In this document: one piece after another, positions 1 through 9,094 of the stretch
Numbering within the stretch: position 1 is the stretch's first letter
How the letters are laid out: each line of letters opens with the position of its first letter
Assembly: GCF_003201815.1 (NCBI RefSeq)
Contig: NZ_QJKB01000002.1
Location: forward strand, 464,845-528,844
Direction of reading: 5' to 3'
Length of the DNA: 64,000 nucleotides
Source of the DNA: Undibacterium pigrum
Lineage (GTDB): Bacteria > Pseudomonadota > Gammaproteobacteria > Burkholderiales > Burkholderiaceae_D
Notes under the pieces: model-generated
What the model saw: only the letters and a program-made list of their open reading frames with translations
Told to the model about the DNA's origin: nothing
The model's database searches: none
Program-made: the position numbers and the translations under genes

Positions 1-3000
1 AGTCAGTCCACCAGGCAAGCCCAGGCGAACCAGGCTCATGGGTTGACCAGTCTGGGTCTTATTGCTGATGACTGCATCCAGCCTGACGGTTTCACCCATT
101 TTTAATTCCGACCTGGCTAAATGGGTTTGCAGATCAAGTACCGCAGTTTTTGAAGATGCCGGTTCGGTAGTTCGATATTCAACGGCAATCGAATAAGGCA
201 GGGCATCGCTGTTTTGCGACTTCAGAGTGATGGTATGTTTGCCAGGTGCCAGTGCCTGATCAAAGTCTGTAAACAAGATCGCGTCACGACGACCTGCCTC
301 ATAACTTTTTTCGCTGACGACAAGGCCATCAACCAGTAAGCTGATCTTGCCAGATTTAGGCGCAACGCGGGTGGCATTGTCAAAGGCAATCATGGCTTTC
401 AAGGCCAGCACGGTTGCCTGTGTTGCACCCCATTGACCAAAGCCACTGCGGTTATTTTGCAGCCAGTTGATACCCTTGCGCGCCTGCTCCATATGATCGC
501 CCGATTTCAGCATGGCCAGTATCGCCAGTGAAGTGGTTTCTATATGTAGATTGCTGCCACCACTGCGGGTGATGGAATGATCGGCATTGGTCCATGCGCC
601 GGATGCAGCTTGCATATTCGCCAGTTTTTCTACTGCAGTTTTACGAGTTTTTTCTGCAACGACTGTTTTGCCATTGCCTTCCAGCATGCTGCCAACTGCC
701 AGTGCCATTTGATAAGCATCCTGGGTGTTCTCAGCCAGCGCCACAGATTTGGCAATCTCTTTATCCAGACCAGTCTCACCTGCACTCACCAGTGCCCAGG
801 TGATATAGGCATCGGTTACTGCAGGATTGGCACGGCCAAAACTATCAAGTGCCTTGTCATCTTTTTTATAACCACCATTGCCATCGCGCCTGGACTTCAG
901 CCATGCTGCAGTGCGCGTCATCATGGACGTATCGACGGCACCGTAGACAGGTTTCATGTCAGCAAATTCCAGCAGGCCATAGGCAGTCAGTGCCTCATGT
1001 CCCGGGTCGCCACCAAACCATTCATAGCCTTTTTTCGGTGATTCAAAACCAGCCAGTTTCTTGTAGCCACTATCCAGCAATTTGCCTGTACGCTCCAGCA
1101 AGGCAGTGTCTGCTACATCATGCTGTTTCAGGTATTGCATGATCATCACATTCGGGTAATTGGTAGACGAGGTTTGCTCGAAACAACCAGATGGTTCACG
1201 CAACATGCCTTCCAGGCCAGAGATCATGGTAGACAGTGAAGAAGTGTAGACCTTGATACTGGCCTGTACACTGCCTTTACTGGCTTTGCTCAAATCGACC
1301 TCATAACTGGCTTCGCCTTTAATTTGCCCTGACTTTTCTGCCAGTTGCGGAAAACCAGGTGCTACCACAGGTATGCTGCGCAAGACCTCATCCTTCAAGC
1401 CCGATGCCTTGGCTGACAACTGCACTTCAGATTGCCCACGCGTGCCCGTCACTTCCAGCGGGATGAACATGCTCTTGCGCTGACCTGCTGCCAGCTTGTC
1501 ATTATTCCCCTTGCTATTTGTCGCTTTCAACAACTTGCCAAAATTGGCATCCAGCGTCACATCCAGGGCTTGTTCGCTATCATTGCTGAGTGTTACCGGG
1601 ATCAGCGGCTTGTCACCTGCCGATATTTCCAGCGGCAGTTTGGCTGACAATGAAAATGGCAGTGAAGACTTGATGACAGTTTCATCCCGTCCCGCCAGGC
1701 CCGCACCCGTGGCACTGATACCCTCAGTAGAAACGCGGAAAGAAGTCACAGCATCAGACAAGGTGAACTTTACCCTTGCTTTACCCTGCTTGTCGGTCTG
1801 GACTTTAGGTGCCCACATGACAGTTTCGCGATAGTCGTCGCGTGGCCCGGCATAATCTGGTTTGAATGTAGGTACAGGAAAGACCCGTACAGCGGCCCAG
1901 GTCTGGCGCCGTCTGGCTTCAGGTTCTTCCACTTTGGCGGCAGCCCGGGCAAAGTCCTTGTCTACGGCGATTTCCTTCGTGGCTTGAGCGGGGAAGAATT
2001 TTTCTTCAGCGACCAGACCATTTACCATATCGGCCCTGACGACAGGCTTAGCGAGAATTTCTACTTTTGGTGCAGGCGGCATGACGGCATTTGCTGCAAG
2101 CACAGATTTCACTTCAGGTCTGGCATCAGGTGGTGGAGCGGCCATCTTGTTTAATTCAACTGGTGCCGGGGCCATTTGCATTGCCATCATTGGAACTGGC
2201 ACCATCACTACAGGTGGTGCTGCCATCGGCTGTATAAACGCTATCTCCGGACGCATGCCAGCTTTGCGCTTTACTCTGCCGTCTATCACTGTGCCGACGG
2301 ACATATCGGCATTCAGCACTGCTTGCCATTCAAAACGACGATAGCCACGCGTACCCATCAACATGTCCAGTGCCAGTGCGCTTTTTTCTTCTGTCAGGTC
2401 AGTATAGAAATTGGGTTCTTCTATCTTGCCTGGCAATTCTGTTTCCAGCATAAGGCGCGACAAGAGATGCGCGCTCTTGTCATCTGCAAAAGAGATCACA
2501 GTGTCATCCACCACAGCCAGCGTCAACTCGGCGGGCACGACTTTGCCATTGCTATCTCTGGTCGTGATATTCAAGGCGACCTGGCCGCGCGGCACATAGG
2601 ATTTTTTATCCGGCTCCACCTTCACATTCAGGCGGTGACGACGATTGCGGAACACCAGGCGTTCTGCCAATGGGTTCAGATTCTGATCAAACAAGGTGAC
2701 CCTGGCAATGCCTGCCGCATCTTGTATTGCCGCATCCTTGGCTTTTAAATAAATCACCGCAGGCTTGTCAGTGCCAGCCTCAATAGAGCCGACATCAAAA
2801 ACGTTTTCGCGTACCGTGGCAGCCACTACGACCTTTTGTTTTTCCGTGCACTGCACAGCTATGCGCAAAGCTTTTTCCTGACCATCGAGATCATCATAAT
2901 TACGCAAGACGCAGCCTTTTTCTTCTACCAGTGGCAGTGCATACGTTTCGGTGACGGTATCAGGCTTACTGATTTCTGCACGATAACTGCGGCCAGTAGC

Positions 3001-4098
3001 GGGTGTGAAATTGATACGGCCCAAACCATTTTTATAAGTAGAGAAACGGGCAACGGCATTGCCCAGATCATCGACCAGACGACCCTCTACATCTGCTGGT
3101 TTGCCTTGCTTGTTCTTTGCTTCAAAATACAAACGGCTGGGCAAACCTGCCACCATCTTGCCACCTTCAGGGAAGAAATCCAGCGAGAGTTTTTTCTGCA
3201 GGATGGGGATGGATTTGGAGATGGATTCTGTAATGCCACCATCCTCCACCAGAATGGTGAGCAAACCTTCATCTGATTCAATTTTTTTGGGCAAGTCGAA
3301 CTTGACCAGAGCATCACCGCTGGCATTGGTCGTGGTTTTTATACGCGGCAGCTCAACACCATCCACCGTTGCAATCGCAATCAATTGCTTACCCGCCAGC
3401 ACTTCTCCAGTAGGTAGTTTGACTTCGATAGTGGCACTGACCTGGTCTCCTGCGCCATAAGATTTTTTGACAAATTCCAGTTTCTTTTTCATGCGTGGTG
3501 CTTCATAGGCCGAGACGATGATACTGCGCTCCGCTCTTTGCCCTTCACCTGTGCTGGCGCGCAAAGTGTATTCACCTCCCTGTGCTTCTGGCGGGATGAT
3601 GAAATCATTGGCTGCGCTACCAGCAGCCACTTCCAGTTGCTTGCTCAATACCACGCTACCCTTGGGTGAAATCAATTCTATGGTGATGGCGGCAGTGTCT
3701 GCGGGGGCCAAGGTTTTGGTCTTCAAATCCCAGGCTTTGAACCAGATGGTTTCACCTGGTTTGTACAAGGGCTTGTCTACCTGTATCAACATCTGCCGCC
3801 CGGCATTGCCTTCAAAGTGATTATTGATCAAGGCTGGCAAGTCTTTACCGCGCACAGTGTTGTCACGATTGGCAGCGGCAGGCGCGGGTTCTGCGGCGAC
3901 GGGTGCCTGCACAGTCTTGCTTGCAGCCTTTGTCGCATCCTTGCTGTCTTTGGTCTCTGTGACATCACTATCTGCTTCCAGCGGCCCGGCTTGTCGCGCC
4001 AGTTCTGTCACTTGAGCGGGATCTTGTTCAGCGACATTGCTGATCTGGCAGGCACTGAGCATGAGCGTCAGTATTAAGCTGCTTGGTTTTTTTATCAT
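1..4098 (-). CDS. Alpha-2-macroglobulin family lipoprotein, thioester type (C-terminus beyond window)
   Basis: The minus strand is open from the ATG at 4098 to the window edge (1366 codons seen). The start is preceded by GGAG. Residues 1-17 form a lipoprotein signal peptide ending in the lipobox LSAC, with Cys17 as the acylated residue. The protein has MG-type beta domains, a low-complexity Pro/Ala/Met-rich stretch near residues 600-680, and the thioester motif GCFEQ with Cys972. After it comes an alpha-helical thioester-domain region and further beta sequence. Bacterial alpha-2-macroglobulins are periplasmic, membrane-anchored protease traps, often paired with the peptidoglycan glycosyltransferase PbpC; any partner would lie left of the window. 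The family usually has GCGEQ, so Phe in place of the second Gly is a variation, while Cys, Glu and Gln are kept. The family call is secure; the target protease is unknown. Confidence 0.93.
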   Translation of the reverse strand, partial: MIKKPSSLILTLMLSACQISNVAEQDPAQVTELARQAGPLEADSDVTETKDSKDATKAASKTVQAPVAAEPAPAAANRDNTVRGKDLPALINNHFEGNAGRQMLIQVDKPLYKPGETIWFKAWDLKTKTLAPADTAAITIELISPKGSVVLSKQLEVAAGSAANDFIIPPEAQGGEYTLRASTGEGQRAERSIIVSAYEAPRMKKKLEFVKKSYGAGDQVSATIEVKLPTGEVLAGKQLIAIATVDGVELPRIKTTTNASGDALVKFDLPKKIESDEGLLTILVEDGGITESISKSIPILQKKLSLDFFPEGGKMVAGLPSRLYFEAKNKQGKPADVEGRLVDDLGNAVARFSTYKNGLGRINFTPATGRSYRAEISKPDTVTETYALPLVEEKGCVLRNYDDLDGQEKALRIAVQCTEKQKVVVAATVRENVFDVGSIEAGTDKPAVIYLKAKDAAIQDAAGIARVTLFDQNLNPLAERLVFRNRRHRLNVKVEPDKKSYVPRGQVALNITTRDSNGKVVPAELTLAVVDDTVISFADDKSAHLLSRLMLETELPGKIEEPNFYTDLTEEKSALALDMLMGTRGYRRFEWQAVLNADMSVGTVIDGRVKRKAGMRPEIAFIQPMAAPPVVMVPVPMMAMQMAPAPVELNKMAAPPPDARPEVKSVLAANAVMPPAPKVEILAKPVVRADMVNGLVAEEKFFPAQATKEIAVDKDFARAAAKVEEPEARRRQTWAAVRVFPVPTFKPDYAGPRDDYRETVMWAPKVQTDKQGKARVKFTLSDAVTSFRVSTEGISATGAGLAGRDETVIKSSLPFSLSAKLPLEISAGDKPLIPVTLSNDSEQALDVTLDANFGKLLKATNSKGNNDKLAAGQRKSMFIPLEVTGTRGQSEVQLSAKASGLKDEVLRSIPVVAPGFPQLAEKSGQIKGEASYEVDLSKASKGSVQASIKVYTSSLSTMISGLEGMLREPSGCFEQTSSTNYPNVMIMQYLKQHDVADTALLERTGKLLDSGYKKLAGFESPKKGYEWFGGDPGHEALTAYGLLEFADMKPVYGAVDTSMMTRTAAWLKSRRDGNGGYKKDDKALDSFGRANPAVTDAYITWALVSAGETGLDKEIAKSVALAENTQDAYQMALAVGSMLEGNGKTVVAEKTRKTAVEKLANMQAASGAWTNADHSITRSGGSNLHIETTSLAILAMLKSGDHMEQARKGINWLQNNRSGFGQWGATQATVLALKAMIAFDNATRVAPKSGKISLLVDGLVVSEKSYEAGRRDAILFTDFDQALAPGKHTITLKSQNSDALPYSIAVEYRTTEPASSKTAVLDLQTHLARSELKMGETVRLDAVISNKTQTGQPMSLVRLGLPGGLT

Positions 4099-4126
4099 GG
4101 TGGTCTCCGAAAATTGGATGCTGTAG

Positions 4127-4146
4127 GGCGTGTTTTTCCACACGCC
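4127..4146 (-). other. Leader hairpin upstream of the macroglobulin gene
   Basis: A perfect 7-bp stem, GGCGTGT paired with ACACGCC around a 6-base loop, lies about 30 bases upstream of the macroglobulin start. An overlapping alternative pairing (CCACACGCCA with TGGCGCGTGTGG, about 4138-4169) excludes it. No clear T-run follows on the minus strand, so it may be a weak terminator of the upstream gene or an mRNA leader structure. Confidence 0.3.
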
Positions 4147-4190
4147 AGGTAAAACCATGGCGCGTGTGGATATGGATGATGGAAATTTAC

Positions 4191-4348
4191 TTAGAACCTG
4201 TTTACGATCTGTAGCGAGCGTGCGTCAGCGGGGTGAAGAGCTGCACAAAAAACGGAATGCACTTAAGTACATGAGCATTTTGAGCCGCGCATGAGCCCCG
4301 CATCGATACAAATTGCGCACGCGCAGTAAGATCGTAAATAGGTTCTTA
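4191..4348. repeat. 158-bp palindromic MITE-like element, copy 1
   Basis: The left end reads TTAGAACCTGTTTACGATCT and the right end is its near-complement, AGATCGTAAATAGGTTCTTA. The inside carries GTAGCGAGCGTGCGTCAGCGG and a segment containing AAGTACATGAGCATTTTGAG. The same element, inverted and also 158 bp long, lies at 17582-17739. It encodes no protein. Both copies are bounded by TTA, which could be a 3-bp target duplication of the TNA kind made by some IS5-family transposases. On the right the TTA is the TAA stop codon of the minus-strand gene ending at 4346. Confidence 0.85.
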
Positions 4349-5134
4349 GCGGTAGTGACCAGGGTCAGGCACAAAACCACCAGGGAAGGGATTGGGCTGT
4401 GCAGGATAGACATCGCGACCGCGCGGGATAATCCCACGCGCCACCAGGTTGGCATAACTGTCATAGCGTATGCTGATGATTTCATCTGCCTGTGAACTGG
4501 CGCGCTGGAAGTCGGTTGACCTTACTGCGCTGTTAATCCTTTCGCCATGGCCTGTGCCTATGCGGGTATCGGCTTTTTCAGCGCGACTCTCTGCGCTCTT
4601 GGACATGATGCCAGATGCTGCGGGAGCAGGCGCAATGGGGGCCGTGGGTGCCATGCGTTCATATTCTGGCTGGACCACAGGCGCAGGCACAACATATTCG
4701 CGGAACAAGGCCACGCCTATGACACCGACATTGTCGGGCCGCCCTGTGCGCGCCGCATAAGAATCAGACAATTGCGTGAAGTAGAAAGCGGCCACTTCAT
4801 CCATATTCTTGCGCCAGCCCTTGATTTCCACTGGCTGCCAGGCACCCAGCACATAGCCGGATTGCGCCTGTGATGCCGTGCTGCCTGTCAATGCATTGAC
4901 GCCATCGACGGATAATACTGACAAGATGCGCTCACCAGTCTTGTTCCTGACTTCTATCGCATAACGCTCACCCGGCTTGCCAGCGACATAATTATTACCC
5001 TGGTGCCGCCAGACAGGCAGGCGTTCGCCTGTGCTTTGATTGATGATGCTGACTGCCGCCAATTGCCCGGCACCAGCAATGCTGGTGATACTGGCTAATA
5101 CCAGGCTGGCCAGTATGGGTATCCATTTTTTCAT
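4346..5134 (-). CDS. Exported protein of unknown function
   Basis: The start at 5134 is chosen because GGAGAA lies just upstream and the N-terminus (MKKWIPILASLVLASITSIAG) is then a clean Sec signal peptide; a longer reading frame to 5239 adds an unlikely hydrophobic extension. The mature protein of about 240 residues begins with a conserved-looking segment (about residues 25-140) containing TGERLPVWR, a GKPGERYAIEVRN strand, SVDGVN and GWRKNM, which looks like a compact beta domain. After it comes a Pro/Ala-rich linker and a polar tail ending in a Pro/Gly-rich stretch. I do not recognise a named family. The stop codon TAA coincides with the edge of the 158-bp repeat. The macroglobulin gene follows on the same strand. 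Confidence 0.8.
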   Translation of the reverse strand: MKKWIPILASLVLASITSIAGAGQLAAVSIINQSTGERLPVWRHQGNNYVAGKPGERYAIEVRNKTGERILSVLSVDGVNALTGSTASQAQSGYVLGAWQPVEIKGWRKNMDEVAAFYFTQLSDSYAARTGRPDNVGVIGVALFREYVVPAPVVQPEYERMAPTAPIAPAPAASGIMSKSAESRAEKADTRIGTGHGERINSAVRSTDFQRASSQADEIISIRYDSYANLVARGIIPRGRDVYPAQPNPFPGGFVPDPGHYR

Positions 5135-5323
5135 TTTCTTCTCCATAAACATGAGGGCGATGATCATTAAACGGAGCAGCAAAACAAAAGGGGTTAAGAT
5201 TTTTAAAAATAATTGAAGAGATTGCTGCTTTCTTATCATCTGGTGTCACATTTTCAATTTTTAAGGATAATATGAAGCCATCGCGAGCTTGTACCGTTCG
5301 CAGCAATCATCTGAGGAAGACCT

Positions 5324-6031
5324 ATGAACACAGAAAATACCAGCGAATCAGGCAGCACAGCAGCCACGCCAGCAGCAGATGCACAATTCCTCGACGCAGT
5401 TGAAGTGCGCGTACTGGGCGTGCTGGCAGAAAAAGAAGCCGCTACGCCCGACAATTACCCCTTGTCACTCAATACCCTGGTCAATGCCTGCAACCAGCTC
5501 ACCAGCCGCGACCCCGTCATGTCCGTCACTGAGTCTGAGGTACTGGAAGCCATAGACAGGCTGGCCGCCAAAAAACTGGTGAATGCCATCCACCAGGCCG
5601 GTGCTCGTGTCGCCAAGTATGAACATCGCATGCGCATAAAATGGATGCTGGACCAGCCCAAGGTGGCCGTGCTGACCATACTCATGCTGCGCGGTTTCCA
5701 GACCGCAGGCGAAATCCGTGCCCGCGTTGGCCGCCTGCATGAATTTGCCAGCGTCGCAGATGTGGAAAAATGCCTCGACTACTTGATGGATAAATATCCG
5801 CCCCTGGTCGCCCGCCTGAACCTGACACCTGGCACCAAGGAACCGCGCTATGCGCACCTGCTGTCTTGCGATGAAGAGGGCCTGGACCAGGCAGAAGCCA
5901 GTAGCCCTGCCAGCGCTGGTGGCTCAAAAAATGACAGGGTCAGCCTGCTCGAAGCAGAAGTTGCTCAACTCAAACAGCAGGTGAGCGACTTGAGTGCACA
6001 GTTTGCAGAGTTCAAGAAGCAGTTTGAATAA
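5324..6031 (+). CDS. yceH: YceH/DUF480 family protein (UPF0502)
   Basis: A 235-residue protein. Residues about 25-175 match the DUF480 fold of two tandem winged helices: it opens with EVRVLGVLAEKEAATPDNYP and continues with NACNQLTSRDPVM and the RMLDQPKV/MLRGFQTAGEIRARVGRLHEF region. The C-terminus is a predicted coiled coil (LLEAEVAQLKQQVSDLSAQF). E. coli YceH has no firmly established function; the fold suggests nucleic acid or protein binding. The start follows GAGGAAGACCT. It is divergent from the exported protein at 4346 and stands alone. Confidence 0.92.
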   Translation: MNTENTSESGSTAATPAADAQFLDAVEVRVLGVLAEKEAATPDNYPLSLNTLVNACNQLTSRDPVMSVTESEVLEAIDRLAAKKLVNAIHQAGARVAKYEHRMRIKWMLDQPKVAVLTILMLRGFQTAGEIRARVGRLHEFASVADVEKCLDYLMDKYPPLVARLNLTPGTKEPRYAHLLSCDEEGLDQAEASSPASAGGSKNDRVSLLEAEVAQLKQQVSDLSAQFAEFKKQFE

Positions 6032-6048
6032 TTGACTGTAAGACCAAA

Positions 6049-6145
6049 AAGCTCACCACAGAGACACTGAGACATAGAGATATAGAGATATAGAGACATA
6101 GAGTAGACACCGAGAATTTTCTACTGAGTGTGTTTTCTCTGTGTC
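6049..6145. repeat. Low-complexity GAGA/CATAGAGATA tandem stretch
   Basis: A short run of imperfect 8-12-base repeats (GAGACATAGAGATATAGAGA and variants), flanked by CACAGAGACACTGAG on the left and TTTTCTCTGTGTCTTG on the right, which can pair with each other. It lies between yceH and the ATPase gene and encodes nothing evident. Similar CACAGAGACAC sequences occur as intergenic repeats in many bacteria. Confidence 0.5.
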
Positions 6146-6184
6146 TTGTTGAGAAATATTGAGTTTGATTATTTGTGATTCAAC

Positions 6185-6934
6185 ATGATTTCAAAACAGT
6201 ACGTCAGCCGCGTCAGTTTGCGCAGGGATATCGTTGAGTCTTTTGAGCGTTACCCGTTTTCATTACCGGCGATAAAAAACTTCGAGTATGTGGATCTGCA
6301 TCCCAAGATCACCTATTTTGTTGGTGAAAATGGTTCAGGTAAATCTACCTTGCTTGAGGCGATTGCTGTTTCTCTGGGCTTTAATGCCGAGGGTGGCACC
6401 AAGAATTTCAGCTTTGGCACACGGCGTTCGCACTCTGTGCTGGATGAATATCTGCGCATAGCCAAGGGCGTGCGCAAGCCGCGTGATGGTTTCTTTTTAC
6501 GTGCCGAGAGTTTCTTCAATGTGGCTACGGAAATTGAAAAGCTGGATGAAGAACCTAGTTGTGCCCCACCGATTATCAATTCCTATGGCGGCATCTCCCT
6601 GCATGAACAGTCGCATGGTGAATCTTTCCTGAAACTGATGACAGAACGCTTTGGCGGCCAGGGCCTGTATATACTTGATGAACCAGAAGCTGCGCTGTCA
6701 CCACAAAGGCAGCTCGCGGTCTTGTCGCGCATCCATGACCTGGTCGAGGACAATTCCCAATTCATCATCGCCACCCATTCGCCCATACTTATGGCTTATC
6801 CCGATGCCTGCATCTACCAATGCGGCAAGGAAGGCATCGCAGAAATTGCATATGAAGACACCGAGCACTACAAAGTCACGCGGGATTTCCTGGCAAATCC
6901 AAAGCGTATGCTGGATGAATTGATGCAGCGTTGA
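6185..6934 (+). CDS. AAA/ABC-type ATPase (solo, SMC/RecF-like)
   Basis: A 249-residue single-domain ATPase with a complete ABC-type nucleotide-binding set. The Walker A is GENGSGKST (residues 47-55). A signature-like LHEQSHGESF precedes the Walker B LYILDEPEAALSP, and the H-loop is FIIATHSPIL. There is no transmembrane segment and no long coiled coil, so it is a soluble predicted ATPase of the AAA_21 kind rather than a transporter subunit. Related ATPases occur alone or with nucleases (OLD, Gabija, Septu). The next gene begins 46 bases downstream on the same strand and is not a recognisable nuclease, so no defence role is claimed. Confidence 0.88.
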   Translation: MISKQYVSRVSLRRDIVESFERYPFSLPAIKNFEYVDLHPKITYFVGENGSGKSTLLEAIAVSLGFNAEGGTKNFSFGTRRSHSVLDEYLRIAKGVRKPRDGFFLRAESFFNVATEIEKLDEEPSCAPPIINSYGGISLHEQSHGESFLKLMTERFGGQGLYILDEPEAALSPQRQLAVLSRIHDLVEDNSQFIIATHSPILMAYPDACIYQCGKEGIAEIAYEDTEHYKVTRDFLANPKRMLDELMQR

Positions 6935-6980
6935 GCCTTGAACGATTTATCCAGGTGCATGGATTTCACATAGCTTATCA

Positions 6981-7868
6981 ATGAATAATAACACCTTCAG
7001 TGCGGGCATCATGGCCGCTGAAACCCTGGAAGATCTTGCGCAGTATCTGTCCGCTTTTGCTGTAAAAGAACTGCGTACCAGACTGTTTGATGAACTGAAA
7101 CAGCATGTCGAATATGAGGATGCTGATCAATGGGCCGTCGCTGTCAGGTTGTGTGAATCTCTGGCGATAGTCGGTTGGGGCGAGCTGGAGCGTGTAGATG
7201 CTGTCAGTCATTTCAATGGCGATTGTTGGAATACCCGCTTCATCAATGGAAAAAATCAAAGCAGGTTCAGGGAAGGTAGCTGGAGTAAAAGAAAAGCAGG
7301 CTGGGTATTACGCAACCCGAGTTATCACCTCAGCCCGGATTTGCCAGATACACCGGGCCACGACTGGCAGCGATATGCCAGTGTGGATTTCCCGGCAGTT
7401 GCATGCGCGTCATTGCCATCACAGCGTAATTATCAAGCACAAATGCCTGTCATCATGGGTATGTACGGCAGTGATAACCCCAGCTGTCTGGCAATGAATG
7501 AAATCAGATTGGCTTTGATGGCGCAGCTATATGAAAGCATGCGGCCAGCGCAGTATGGTGAAAATCTTGAGTATTTCTATTTCACTCTGCATGGGCCTGC
7601 CATATCTGAAGAGTCGCCAGCACCTCATTTGAAGGTAGCAAATTACAATGCAAATCAGCGCAGCTTCAGTGCCGCGCTTTACTTTGATCAGACGCTGGCA
7701 AGCTGGTCACCCGGGCAACAGCGCAAGTTTTACTTTGATAGTTTATTGGCCGCTATTGATGCGCTGGAAGAGAAGTTGCGCAAGCGCGGTATTGAATATG
7801 ATACGCAGGCATTTCGCGCAGATGTGACTGCAGCAATCCAGGCTAGCATGCGTGCGCAGGGCGAGTAG
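6981..7868 (+). CDS. Protein of unknown function
   Basis: A 295-residue soluble protein without signal peptide or membrane segments. Visible features are an acidic N-terminal helical region (LEDLAQYLSAFAVKELRTRL), a central aromatic-rich part with GDCWNTRFING, and a helical C-terminus (LLAAIDALEEKLRKRG). I recognise no family. It starts 46 bases after the ATPase gene on the same strand and may be cotranscribed. No good ribosome-binding site precedes the ATG. Codon use resembles that of the neighbours. Confidence 0.7.
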   Translation: MNNNTFSAGIMAAETLEDLAQYLSAFAVKELRTRLFDELKQHVEYEDADQWAVAVRLCESLAIVGWGELERVDAVSHFNGDCWNTRFINGKNQSRFREGSWSKRKAGWVLRNPSYHLSPDLPDTPGHDWQRYASVDFPAVACASLPSQRNYQAQMPVIMGMYGSDNPSCLAMNEIRLALMAQLYESMRPAQYGENLEYFYFTLHGPAISEESPAPHLKVANYNANQRSFSAALYFDQTLASWSPGQQRKFYFDSLLAAIDALEEKLRKRGIEYDTQAFRADVTAAIQASMRAQGE

Positions 7869-7912
7869 CTGTTACCCGCCCCGCTCATGCCAATCAAGAG
7901 GCTGTACTAATA

Positions 7913-8998
7913 CTATTGTTTTTGCCCCAGCATAATCACCACACCCACCACTATCAGCCCCAGCAAGATGGCACCTGCAATCTTCCATGCAGAATACGGA
8001 CGCTCACCCTGCACTTCGCCAGTCTGGCCATTCACCAGAAAGCGGTATACCTTGTCGCTGTATTTGTATGACGACAGCCAGATAGGCAGCAGGATGTGCT
8101 TGAAACTGATATTTGAATAGCGCGGCTGCATGGCGCTGATGCGCTGGTGGTCACCGCCGATATCACGGCAAATCGCATCGCGGATCACGCTTTCCATCTT
8201 GCCCTGGGCATCTACAAAGCCGGGCTCCAGGCCAACCTGATAAGCCTCGACCGTGAAGCCGGATACATAATCATCACGGTAACCCTGCAATTTTTCAAGC
8301 TTCCAGGGAGCCAGGTTTTCTGCATATGAAGTCGGCAGGGTTTTCGAGCCTATGACCAGTACATCATCAAAGGCCACCTGCACCGCACCCGAAACCGGAT
8401 ACCAGTTGGTTCTGGTGACCTGCCGGGTCTTGGTTTCGCCATTCTCGGTATAGGTCTCAGTCACTGTGTAATCAACACCGCGCTGGCCCTGGTAGGTGGT
8501 ATAGCTGTCGGCATCATAAGTCCAGTAAGGGGTGTAGATGCCCTTGAGACCACGCTCGGCCCGGTAAGCCTGCTTCAGCGCATTCGGGGCAAACCACAAA
8601 CCTTTGACCCAGTCGGCAAACTTGCCGCGGGCTTCAGACTCCTTGATATCAAACGGGGCAATCGCCTTGGGCCTGATCTTGCGCGCAGCATAGGCATTGG
8701 TCGCAATCAGCGGTACGGCGCAAAACGGGCAACGGTCAGAGACCAGATTGGCCGCCAGTTGCGATTCTGCACCGCAACCCGTGCACTTCACATTCTGGCT
8801 GGCGATGGTGGGTTCATTGCCTGCCTGGTTTGCCAGGTAAGCCTGATAGTCCAGTTCTTCTACGGCCGCAATGGTGGCTTCCTGGTCTTCAGGAATGTCA
8901 TTCTTGGCACCGCAATAAGGGCATTGCAGGGCATGCTGACCAGGCGCGTATTCCAGCTTGGCACCACAAGATTTACAGGGATAGTTTTTTGTCGTCAC
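7913..8998 (-). CDS. Double zinc-ribbon, C-terminally membrane-anchored protein
   Basis: A 361-residue protein. It opens with a CPYC-type zinc ribbon (CKSCG at residues 8-12, CPYCG at about 27-31) and has a second ribbon (CTGCG and CPFC, about residues 72-97). A beta-rich middle of about 200 residues contains GIYTPYWTYDADSYTTYQG. One transmembrane helix lies near the C-terminus (AGAILLGLIVVGVVIMLG). Such proteins are often annotated as TFIIB-type zinc-ribbon or helicase-like zinc-ribbon proteins and are frequently found beside SPFH proteins, as here, where the SPFH gene lies 96 bases upstream on the same strand. It may act with that protein at the inner membrane. The function is not established. 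Confidence 0.85.
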   Translation of the reverse strand: MTTKNYPCKSCGAKLEYAPGQHALQCPYCGAKNDIPEDQEATIAAVEELDYQAYLANQAGNEPTIASQNVKCTGCGAESQLAANLVSDRCPFCAVPLIATNAYAARKIRPKAIAPFDIKESEARGKFADWVKGLWFAPNALKQAYRAERGLKGIYTPYWTYDADSYTTYQGQRGVDYTVTETYTENGETKTRQVTRTNWYPVSGAVQVAFDDVLVIGSKTLPTSYAENLAPWKLEKLQGYRDDYVSGFTVEAYQVGLEPGFVDAQGKMESVIRDAICRDIGGDHQRISAMQPRYSNISFKHILLPIWLSSYKYSDKVYRFLVNGQTGEVQGERPYSAWKIAGAILLGLIVVGVVIMLGQKQ

Positions 8999-9094
8999 AG
9001 ATGATGATTCCAGAACAAAACACTGGGCGTCGCTACCCGCAGGTGCGACGCCATATCAGATGAAGGATGGATTGCGCAGGACTGCTATGGATTG

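Noticed and set aside
6185..7868. ATPase and following gene as a Gabija- or Septu-like defence pair
   Set aside because: The second protein shows no nuclease or helicase motif, and the genes have host-like composition.
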